Assembly (NCBI GenBank): GCA_947165405.1
Contig: CAMVAG010000132.1
Span: forward strand, 1 to 5,657
Direction: 5' to 3'
Origin: an uncultured Selenomonadales bacterium
GTDB lineage: Bacteria > Bacillota > Negativicutes > Selenomonadales > Selenomonadaceae
Length of the DNA: 5,657 bases
In this document: positions 1 through 5,657 of the stretch, in pieces
How positions within the stretch are numbered: the first letter of the stretch is position 1
Layout of the letters: the number at the start of each line of letters is the position of its first letter
Made by a program: the position numbers and the translations under genes
Notes under the pieces: model-generated
Database searches by the model: none
The model's input: only the letters and a program-made list of their open reading frames with translations
What the model was told of the DNA's origin: nothing

Positions 1-1
1 C

Positions 2-613
2 TCAAAAGTGATAAAGATGCGTTGTGCTGTTGACGAGTTCGACGGTAAATTCTCCGTCGTCGACGCGCAGGACGTTCAATGCCGTGTTGGATTGACTTAT
101 CGCCCAAATTTTGTGAATCGGCATATCCAACGCCGCGCCGATCATCAGACGAATTGCCGCGCCGTGTGAAACGACTATGACGCTTTGATCTTCGTGGTTG
201 GCGATAATGTCCCTTATGCCAATCATAACGCGGGCTTGACATTCCAAGAAAGTTTCGCCGTTGGGAGGATGGCATCTTTCCGGGTCAGTGAAAAATTTTC
301 CGAACTCTTTGGGGTACCTCGCCAACAATTCGCTGATAAATCTTCCTTCCCAGTCGCCGTAATTCATTTCGCGCAGTTCGGGCATCATTTTTACGGTCAA
401 ATTAAATCTTTCCGCGAGGATTATCGCCGTATCCATTGCGCGCACCAAATCGCTCGAATAAATCGCGTCGGCGTGACTGAACGGCAGATGTTTTACCAAA
501 TTTGCTGCTTGAAGAAAACCTTCGGGCGAAAGGTGGATGTCGGCATTGCCCTGCAGCTTGTTTTGCTTGTTCCATTCGGTCTCACCATGCCGAATCAAAA
601 AAATTCTCGTCAC
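2..613 (-). CDS. Histidine phosphatase family protein (phosphoglycerate mutase-like / CobC-like)
   Basis: Complete 203-residue gene, GTG start at 613-611 and TGA at 4-2. It is a cytoplasmic phosphomonoesterase or mutase of the histidine phosphatase superfamily, which works through a phosphohistidine intermediate. The signature RHGE lies at residues 8-11 (nucleophile His9, Arg8). The remaining pocket residues are in place: Arg58 in SSDLVRA, Glu82 in LREMNYGDWEG and the second catalytic His150 in VVSHGAAIR. The family element GNADIHLSPEG is at 22-32 and PPNGET at 116-121. About 200 residues is normal for the short GpmB/CobC/PhoE-type branch. The start is supported by AAGGGG eight bases upstream. 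The substrate cannot be read from sequence: alpha-ribazole phosphate (CobC) or a broad-specificity phosphatase are both possible, and no cobalamin genes are visible. It is transcribed divergently from the other three genes and is probably unrelated housekeeping. No signal peptide or membrane segment. Confidence 0.93.
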   Translation of the reverse strand: MTRIFLIRHGETEWNKQNKLQGNADIHLSPEGFLQAANLVKHLPFSHADAIYSSDLVRAMDTAIILAERFNLTVKMMPELREMNYGDWEGRFISELLARYPKEFGKFFTDPERCHPPNGETFLECQARVMIGIRDIIANHEDQSVIVVSHGAAIRLMIGAALDMPIHKIWAISQSNTALNVLRVDDGEFTVELVNSTTHLYHF

Positions 614-621
614 AGGAATCG

Positions 622-627
622 CCCCTT
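622..627 (-). promoter_or_regulatory. Ribosome binding site of the histidine phosphatase
   Basis: On the minus strand this reads AAGGGG, followed by eight bases and then the GTG codon at 613-611. It supports the non-ATG start, which places the RHGE motif at the usual distance (residue 8) from the N-terminus. Confidence 0.6.
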
Positions 628-641
628 ATATTTTTTTCGTT

Positions 642-670
642 AAGATAGCAAAAATTTTTTTGAAAAGCAA
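642..670 (-). promoter_or_regulatory. Possible sigma-70-type promoter for the histidine phosphatase
   Basis: On the minus strand, TTGCTT (670-665) is followed by a 17-base spacer and TATCTT (647-642), then a leader of about 20 bases before the ribosome binding site. The -35 matches the consensus at only three of six bases and the -10 at four of six. The surroundings are A/T-rich, so chance matches are likely. Spacing and position are right, but the call is weak. Confidence 0.3.
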
Positions 671-672
671 TA

Positions 673-700
673 TGGAAATGCGCGGCGCATGTGTTATCAT
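673..700 (+). promoter_or_regulatory. Probable extended -10 promoter for the three-gene block
   Basis: TATCAT at 695-700 matches the -10 consensus at five of six bases and is directly preceded by TGT (692-694), which makes an extended -10 element. A partial -35, TGGAAA (673-678), lies 16 bases upstream with four of six matches. Transcription would start near 706-708, giving a leader of about 30 bases that carries the ribosome binding site. No other promoter-like signal is needed for the two downstream genes, because the gaps between genes are 20 and 1 bases. Confidence 0.45.
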
Positions 701-724
701 AGGCGCGACAATTTTTATTTGCAC

Positions 725-729
725 AGGAG
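725..729 (+). promoter_or_regulatory. Ribosome binding site that fixes the start of the condensation-like gene
   Basis: AGGAG followed by an eight-base A/T-rich spacer to the ATG at 738. The reading frame is open back to 537, overlapping the phosphatase, but the earlier in-frame ATGs at 537, 672 and 678 lack a comparable site, and 672 and 678 lie upstream of or within the predicted promoter. This site therefore decides the start at 738. Confidence 0.8.
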
Positions 730-737
730 AAATTTTT

Positions 738-2555
738 ATGGAAACAATTTTACTTACACCCGACGAAGAAAATGTTTTGGAAAGCGTTTACGGGCGGCAG
801 ACTTCAAGCGGCTACAACCCCAACAATCTCGAAGCCGTCACCGAATTGAACGCGCAGGAGAAAAAATTTTTCGCGGGAAGAAATTTTGTATCGCCGCATT
901 TCTTTGTTCAGACGCTCTACAAAGTTCACGGCTCAATCGGCACAATGAAATTCAGCATCGCCGTCAATCGTCTGCTCAACGACAACGAAAATCTTCGCGC
1001 CAATTTCTGCAATGTCGGCACGCGCACGGTCAAAGTCATTCGCCCGAAAAGCTCCGTCAAGCCCGAAATTATTTTCCGCAATCTGATGTTGGTCGACACG
1101 GACGAGCTCAATGACGAGTTCAGAAAAATTTTGGAGGCGGATATGCGCCGCGATTGCGACTTGCGACACGATTTGTTGATTCGGTTCGCGGTGTACAGGA
1201 CGGGCGAGGAAGAATTCGCCGTGCTCGTGACGCTTGCCCAAGTCATTTCCGACAGCTTCGACGCCGAAAAATTTTTCGCGACAGTTTTCGAACTTCCCGC
1301 CGAATCCGAGCCGAAAAAAATTCCCGACGACTTGCTGCCGAAAAATCAAGAGGCAATTCGCGAGTATTGGGAAAAAATTCTTGACAAAGCACCGCCGGTC
1401 GACGCGCTGCCTTACGAGCAGGAAACCTTGGGCGCGTATCGTCAAAAGATATTCCGCACGAAAATCCCCGTAGATATTTTATCCGACCTGCGCGGGCGTG
1501 CTCAATCAAATCGGCTCATGCTCACGGCGATTTTGCAAAGCGCGTGGGGTTTCATGTTGCAGCTCCAAAACAAGCGGCGCGATTGTCTCTTCTGCCAAAT
1601 TTTATCGGCGGAAAATTTTTCGCTCAATGCAATTCCCGTCCGCCTCACCAGCGAACCAAAATCAACCGTCGAACAAATCGTCCGCAAGCAATTCCGTCAA
1701 CTTGTCGTCTCTCAACCCTACAGCTGCGTCGATTGGACAACGTTGGAAAATTTGGCGGGGCGCAGGAAAAAATTATTCGACCACTTCCTAAGCTTCAAGG
1801 AATTTCAATCCGGCGAACTCAACTACACCGAAACGCCCGCCGCGCCGAAAGGAAAAATTATTTCCCGCAACTCTTGGGACGCGCAGGGCATGAAGCTCGG
1901 CGTTTACTTCCGCTATTCCGAAAAAGAACTTTCGATGACTTTCATTTACGACGAAAATAAATTTCAGCGGCTCGGCGTCGAAAGACTCTGCGAACTTTAT
2001 CTGCTCGTCCTCAAACAAATGCTCGTCGATTGGAACGCGAAGACTCCCGAATTTTTTACACGCCTCGCAAAACGTTTCGATACGCAATTAAAAATCGAAA
2101 TGATTTCCCGCGAAGACGAACGCAAAAAAATTCGCGACTTCCTGTCACAGCTGCCGATTCTTCAAGGACGCTTCGAGGGAACAATCGGGCTGTTCGAAAA
2201 TCAAGCGGAACTTGTCAAATATTACGAAGGCGACAGAATTTCGGGCGACATGCTCAAAGAAAAATTTATTTTCGTTGCAAGCGGCAAGCTCGTTCGCAAC
2301 GTCGACGACGGCGACGGCTGGTACAATCCGATTGACGTTGTCGGGAAAAATTCTTTCGTCAACCCGACTTACCTTTTGGAAAAGCAACGGCTCACGCTTT
2401 CCGCAGAAGTTTTATCGGAGGTGGCGGAGCTTATGACAATCCCGCGCAACGTGTTGCTTGAGACAGTCCGCGAAAATTCGGAAGTCGCGCTGTCGCTGAT
2501 GAACTACGCGATAACTCAAATGGAACGCTGGCAACTTCTCTGGCTTCAATCTTGA
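738..2555 (+). CDS. Degenerate NRPS condensation-domain protein fused to a CRP-like effector domain
   Basis: 605 residues, not a family I can name. Residues about 35-440 follow the order of an NRPS condensation domain: an LNAQEKKFF start (37-45; compare LTPxQ), NENLRANF (83-90; compare HPALRTRF), YW at 210-211 before a proline-rich stretch, NAIPVRL (297-303; compare NTLPLRV) and LFDHFLSF (346-353; compare LFDTLVVF). At the active site (HHxxxDG) the sequence is AQVISDS (167-173): both histidines are gone, Asp172 remains and Gly is Ser. Peptide-bond catalysis is therefore unlikely and a binding or scaffold role more plausible. Residues about 462-600 resemble a cyclic-nucleotide-binding beta-roll: LSQLPILQG, a glycine turn near 516, IDVVGK (532-537), then EVAELMTIPRNVLLETV and a long closing helix. 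No helix-turn-helix, carrier, adenylation or thioesterase domain follows. No membrane segment is evident. It is the first gene of the block, 20 bases before the DUF262-DUF1524 gene. The condensation-fold call is fairly sure, the CRP-like call moderate and the cellular role unknown. Confidence 0.82.
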   Translation: METILLTPDEENVLESVYGRQTSSGYNPNNLEAVTELNAQEKKFFAGRNFVSPHFFVQTLYKVHGSIGTMKFSIAVNRLLNDNENLRANFCNVGTRTVKVIRPKSSVKPEIIFRNLMLVDTDELNDEFRKILEADMRRDCDLRHDLLIRFAVYRTGEEEFAVLVTLAQVISDSFDAEKFFATVFELPAESEPKKIPDDLLPKNQEAIREYWEKILDKAPPVDALPYEQETLGAYRQKIFRTKIPVDILSDLRGRAQSNRLMLTAILQSAWGFMLQLQNKRRDCLFCQILSAENFSLNAIPVRLTSEPKSTVEQIVRKQFRQLVVSQPYSCVDWTTLENLAGRRKKLFDHFLSFKEFQSGELNYTETPAAPKGKIISRNSWDAQGMKLGVYFRYSEKELSMTFIYDENKFQRLGVERLCELYLLVLKQMLVDWNAKTPEFFTRLAKRFDTQLKIEMISREDERKKIRDFLSQLPILQGRFEGTIGLFENQAELVKYYEGDRISGDMLKEKFIFVASGKLVRNVDDGDGWYNPIDVVGKNSFVNPTYLLEKQRLTLSAEVLSEVAELMTIPRNVLLETVRENSEVALSLMNYAITQMERWQLLWLQS

Positions 2556-2564
2556 AAAATTTTT

Positions 2565-2569
2565 GAGGT
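2565..2569 (+). promoter_or_regulatory. Ribosome binding site of the DUF262-DUF1524 gene
   Basis: GAGGT lies six bases before the ATG at 2576, within the 20-base gap after the preceding stop. The gap contains no hairpin or terminator, so the genes on either side are probably on one message. Confidence 0.7.
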
Positions 2570-2575
2570 AACTTT

Positions 2576-4288
2576 ATGTCCAAGCTCGAAACAAAATTTG
2601 TAAATGAAATTGCAGGAAAATTTTTTGTGCCTTCGTATCAGCGCGGCTATCGTTGGGGCAAGTCGGAAGTGGAGCGTTTGCTTGAAGACGTTTACGCTTT
2701 GAGCAAATACAACGAGCGGCGCGGCTATTGTCTTCAACCGATTGTCGTGAAAAATTTGGGCGAAAAAAATTTTGAAGTCATTGACGGTCAGCAACGTCTG
2801 ACGACGATTTTTTTAATTTATAAATACATGTTCGAAGTGGGCGGAAGATTTATCGGGGAGCCGAAATTTTCTTTGGACTACGAAACGCGCAAGGACTCAA
2901 AAAATTTTTTGGAGAACATCGATTTAAATTCGCGCGAAAAAAATATCGACTTCTGCTTTATCGTCGACGCTTACGAAAATATCAAAGCTTGGTTCGCGGC
3001 AAACGGCGAGTTGTTCTTGACCATGACGACGATAAAAAAATTGTTCGCCGAGAACGTGAAAATTATTTGGTATGAAGTCGACGAGACCGAAGACGCGATA
3101 AAAATGTTCACGCGCCTCAATATCGGCAAAATCCCGTTGACGAGTGCCGAGCTTGTCAAGGCGATGTTCCTCAGCCGTGAAAATCGCGACATGGACAAGC
3201 GGCTGCAAGATGAAATTGCTTTGCAGTGGGACAGCCTCGAAAAGGAATTGCATAATGATTCGCTGTGGTATTTTTTGACGAACAATTCGGCGACGGAATA
3301 TCAGACGCGCATTGATTTGATTTTGGATTTGATGTCGGGCAAGCGGTCGGGCGATAAGGATAAATACTTCACATTTTTTTATTTTGACGAGCTGCGGCGG
3401 CGCGGCGAAGATTTAAACGACGTTTGGGAAAAAATTGTTCGAGACTTTTTGCTCCTCAAGGATTGGCGCGAACATCACGGCTTTTATCACAAGGTCGGCT
3501 ACTTAATCGCTTCCGGCTACAAAAATCTTTCCGATATTTACAAGGCGGCCAAGGATAAAAGCAAGCGAGAATTTTTGACGCAGCTTGACCGATTCATCAA
3601 GGCGAGCATAAAGTTGGATGGCGAAAAAAATTATTCCGATTGGAATTACAACGAGGATAAAGAAAAAATTCGCAGATTATTGTTGCTGTTCAATGTCGAA
3701 TCGGTCAGGCAAAACGGCGAGCAATCGCAGTGGTTTCCTTTTGACAAATATAAATTCGGCGGCAAGGGAGAAAATTCTTGGAGCTTGGAACACATTCACT
3801 CGGTTAATTCTCAAGACAGAGGCAATCAAGAGCAGTGGCGCGAGTGGTTGAGATTGCACAAAGCCTCGTTGGAAAATTTCCCCGAAGAAAATCAAAACCT
3901 CCTCGACGAAATTGTTAAGTTGCTCAATTTAAAAACCATTACAAGCGAAAAATTTCAATCCTTGCGGAAAAAAATTCTCAAGCGACTTTCACCCGAAAGC
4001 ATGAGCGAGGAAGCCGACGACTCAATCGCCAATCTTGCCCTGCTCAAATGCGAGGAAAATTCCGCGCTGGGCAATTCGGTTTTCGACGTGAAGCGCAACG
4101 AAATTATCAAGCTTGACATGGCGGGCGCGTTCATTCCGTTTTGCACGAAGATGGCTTTTCTGAAATACTACACGCGTTCCGAAAAAAATCAGATTCATTT
4201 TTGGTCAGCGAACGACCGCCGCGCCTACATCGAGGCGATTAACGACGTGTTGAAAAATTTTTTGGCGGAGCCGATTGAGGAGGGCTGA
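2576..4288 (+). CDS. DUF262 and DUF1524 (HNH) protein, GmrSD/BrxU/SspE-like restriction factor
   Basis: 570 residues, complete. The N-terminal DUF262 domain shows VPSYQRGYRW (18-27) and the hallmark DGQQR (70-74, followed by LTT). In characterised relatives (GmrS, BrxU, SspE) this region binds or hydrolyses nucleotides and senses modified DNA. FTRLNIGKIPLTSAELVKA (178-196) is the conserved end of that domain. A helical middle (about 200-390) leads to a C-terminal DUF1524 His-Me-finger nuclease: LEHIH (404-408), IANLALL with Asn486 (484-490), the NSALGNSVFDVKR segment (495-507) and the closing FWSANDRRAYIEAINDVL (542-559). The usual HIxP reads HIHS here, so the proline is missing, but His406 is kept. 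The order and length fit single-chain type IV, modification-dependent restriction enzymes. The likely role is cleavage of invading DNA carrying modified bases, in the cytoplasm; the modification recognised cannot be read. A second DUF262 gene begins one base after its stop, so this may be one subunit of a pair. Confidence 0.9.
   Translation: MSKLETKFVNEIAGKFFVPSYQRGYRWGKSEVERLLEDVYALSKYNERRGYCLQPIVVKNLGEKNFEVIDGQQRLTTIFLIYKYMFEVGGRFIGEPKFSLDYETRKDSKNFLENIDLNSREKNIDFCFIVDAYENIKAWFAANGELFLTMTTIKKLFAENVKIIWYEVDETEDAIKMFTRLNIGKIPLTSAELVKAMFLSRENRDMDKRLQDEIALQWDSLEKELHNDSLWYFLTNNSATEYQTRIDLILDLMSGKRSGDKDKYFTFFYFDELRRRGEDLNDVWEKIVRDFLLLKDWREHHGFYHKVGYLIASGYKNLSDIYKAAKDKSKREFLTQLDRFIKASIKLDGEKNYSDWNYNEDKEKIRRLLLLFNVESVRQNGEQSQWFPFDKYKFGGKGENSWSLEHIHSVNSQDRGNQEQWREWLRLHKASLENFPEENQNLLDEIVKLLNLKTITSEKFQSLRKKILKRLSPESMSEEADDSIANLALLKCEENSALGNSVFDVKRNEIIKLDMAGAFIPFCTKMAFLKYYTRSEKNQIHFWSANDRRAYIEAINDVLKNFLAEPIEEG
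4277..4284 (+). promoter_or_regulatory. Ribosome binding site of the second DUF262 gene, inside the preceding gene
   Basis: GAGGAGGG lies within the last codons of the upstream gene, five bases before the ATG at 4290. The upstream stop (4286-4288) falls between this site and the start, leaving a single intergenic base. A strong site placed this way is typical of translational coupling and of subunits made in fixed ratio. Confidence 0.8.
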
Positions 4289-4289
4289 T

Positions 4290-5657
4290 ATGGACAAATC
4301 GTTGAAGACTTTCATAAATATTTTTCAAGGCGACGTTCGCCGAATCGTTATCCCGAACATTCAACGCGACTACGCGCAGGGCAGAGACACTGCAGAAATT
4401 CGCCGCGTGCGTACAAGATTTTTGGACGCGCTTTATAAAGCCGTCACGACCGATAAAAAGATTAAGTTGGATTTTGTTTACGGCGACTTGAGCGACGACG
4501 GAACCTTGACTTTGCTCGACGGTCAGCAACGTTTGACAACGCTTTTTCTTTTGCATTGGTACGCTGCCAAAAAAGAAAACGTTCCGCCCGCCGAAACCGA
4601 ATTCCTGAAAAATTTTTCCTATGACACGCGCCCCGATTCAAGAGAGTTTTGTAAATTTCTGATTGACTGCGAAGTTTCTTTCGACGAAGAAAATTTATCC
4701 GCCGCGATAGAAGATAACGCCAAATTTCCTTTAAGTTGGAAGAAAGACCCGACCGTCAGCTCCATGCTCGTCATGCTCGACGCAATCGACGAAAAATTTT
4801 GCGGCGTGGAAAATCTTTGGGACAAGCTCAAAGGCGGCGCGATTTCCTTTTACTTCCTGTCGATTAAGGATATGGGCTTGACCGATGAGCTTTACGTCAC
4901 GATGAATTCTCGCGGCAAACCCTTGACGGATTTTGAACACTTCAAAGCCGAATTCAAGAGCAAACTCGACGAACTCGACGGCGAACTTTCCAACCGAATC
5001 ATTTTGAAAATCGACACCGTTTGGACGGATTTGCTTTGGAATTATCGCGACGAAAACAATTTGGTTGACGACGGTTTTCTTGCTTACTTCAATTTTTTGT
5101 GCGACGCGATTCTTTATCGCAAGGGCGGCACGCCTCAAGGCAAAAGTCGTGACCCGTTCGATTTGCTGGAAGAATTTTTCGGAGAGGGCGCGCTTGAAAA
5201 TGTCGACTTCATGGAAAAAAGTTTTGATTGTTGGTGCGAACTCGATAAGCGCGAAAAAATTCCGGTCTTCTTCGCCGACAGAGTTTCAAAGGGCAGCCGC
5301 AGTGACAAAAACGTTAATCATCATGAGGCGGGCAAGATTATAACTTACTTCGACAACATAAATTTTTTCGGCGACTGCGTGAAATCTTTCAACAAAAATT
5401 TTTCGCTCGGCAAAGTCATCATGCTCTACGCTTTCTTGATTTATCTGCTCAACAGAAAAAATATTTCGGACGCAAATTTTCGGCGGCGAATCCGTATCGT
5501 GAACAATCTCGTGACAAATTCCGGAGACGCCGAGTTGAGCAACAGCGAGACGCGCCACAACGGCAACCGAATCCCCGCCATGTTCGAGCAAGTCGAAAGC
5601 ATAATCATTAACGGAAAAATTTTGCGGAGCGATGAAATTCATACCGCCAATCATTTC
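4290..5657 (+). CDS. Second DUF262-family protein, partial (3' end beyond window)
   Basis: The frame is open from ATG 4290 to the last base, giving 456 residues with no stop, so the gene is cut by the window edge. The N-terminal domain is DUF262 of a divergent type: IPNIQRDYAQGR (21-32) in place of the VPxYQRxYxW form in the upstream gene, then the hallmark DGQQRLTT (77-84), and LYVTMNSRGKPLTDFEHFKA (201-220), which matches the conserved N-x-x-G-x-x-L-T closing motif. The remainder (about 220-456) is charged, mostly helical and not recognised; it includes a short hydrophobic helix at 374-387 that looks like a buried core helix rather than a membrane anchor. No DUF1524 nuclease motif appears in the visible part; one could lie downstream. 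One base separates it from the DUF262-DUF1524 gene, with a strong ribosome binding site, so the two products probably act together, as in two-subunit GmrS/GmrD enzymes, though here both partners have a DUF262 domain. Restriction or phage defence is inferred from family and context. Confidence 0.88.
   Translation, partial: MDKSLKTFINIFQGDVRRIVIPNIQRDYAQGRDTAEIRRVRTRFLDALYKAVTTDKKIKLDFVYGDLSDDGTLTLLDGQQRLTTLFLLHWYAAKKENVPPAETEFLKNFSYDTRPDSREFCKFLIDCEVSFDEENLSAAIEDNAKFPLSWKKDPTVSSMLVMLDAIDEKFCGVENLWDKLKGGAISFYFLSIKDMGLTDELYVTMNSRGKPLTDFEHFKAEFKSKLDELDGELSNRIILKIDTVWTDLLWNYRDENNLVDDGFLAYFNFLCDAILYRKGGTPQGKSRDPFDLLEEFFGEGALENVDFMEKSFDCWCELDKREKIPVFFADRVSKGSRSDKNVNHHEAGKIITYFDNINFFGDCVKSFNKNFSLGKVIMLYAFLIYLLNRKNISDANFRRRIRIVNNLVTNSGDAELSNSETRHNGNRIPAMFEQVESIIINGKILRSDEIHTANHF

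Larger units (their letters stand above)
614..737. other. Divergent intergenic control region
   Basis: These 124 bases separate the minus-strand phosphatase from the plus-strand three-gene block and are the only substantial non-coding DNA in the window. The left half is A/T-rich, with long A and T runs at 631-661. The right half contains a short GC-rich patch (681-689) just upstream of the plus-strand -10. I see no convincing hairpin, riboswitch or operator palindrome. Candidate promoters for both directions lie within it, with their -35 ends almost touching. Confidence 0.7.

Noticed and set aside
185..643. Plus-strand open frame of 152 codons opposite the phosphatase
   Set aside because: It is antisense to a gene with complete catalytic motifs, shows no recognisable domain and has no ribosome binding site.
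537..737. 67-residue N-terminal extension of the condensation-like protein from the ATG at 537
   Set aside because: It overlaps the start of the phosphatase gene and crosses the predicted promoter, its codons read like antisense of a coding gene, and only the ATG at 738 has a proper ribosome binding site.
933..1445. Minus-strand open frame of 170 codons inside the condensation-like gene
   Set aside because: It is a mirror of the real frame, produced by its codon pattern, with no domain and no start signals.
2556..2575. Possible terminator between the condensation-like gene and the first DUF262 gene, suggested by the T run
   Set aside because: The short A and T runs lack a GC-rich stem, and the same bases hold the next ribosome binding site.
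5410..5453. Possible membrane segment in the second DUF262 protein
   Set aside because: The hydrophobic stretch is only about 14 residues, is bordered by charged residues, and lies within a helical soluble context.
5286..5654. Minus-strand open frame of 122 codons opposite the second DUF262 gene
   Set aside because: The plus-strand frame here continues a DUF262 protein without interruption; the reverse frame shows no family motif.

Overview
The window carries four protein-coding genes with little non-coding DNA. A complete histidine-phosphatase gene lies on the minus strand at the left edge. Three genes on the plus strand run away from it as a tight block, and the last is cut by the right edge. 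Base use is uneven within genes: many AAA/TTT/AAT runs sit beside CGC/GCG/GGC codons, and AAAATTTT-type tracts recur. The Shine-Dalgarno sites are strong, and all starts are ATG except one GTG. This suggests a Gram-positive-lineage anaerobe of the Bacillota; a Negativicutes or selenomonad-like genome is my best guess, but it rests on overall sequence character only and is weakly supported. There is no rRNA, tRNA, CRISPR array, insertion sequence or origin signal.

Layout: 2-613 (minus) is a phosphoglycerate-mutase-like phosphatase with all expected catalytic residues. The divergent gap 614-737 holds the control signals for both directions, including a good extended -10 promoter for the plus-strand block. 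738-2555 (plus) is an unusual protein: an NRPS condensation-type acyltransferase fold whose HHxxxDG active site is destroyed, followed by a domain resembling the CRP/FNR cyclic-nucleotide sensor but without a DNA-binding domain. After 20 bases comes 2576-4288 (plus), a DUF262 + DUF1524 protein of the GmrSD/BrxU/SspE type (modification-dependent restriction and phage defence). One base later, 4290 to the window end is a second, divergent DUF262 protein.

How they may work together: the two DUF262 genes are almost certainly translationally coupled and look like a two-component restriction or defence module, one subunit carrying the HNH nuclease and the other a second DUF262 domain. The short gap, shared strand and absence of a terminator put the condensation/CRP-like fusion in the same transcript. 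Whether it belongs to the defence system (as a sensor or regulator) or is only a neighbour is the main open question here.
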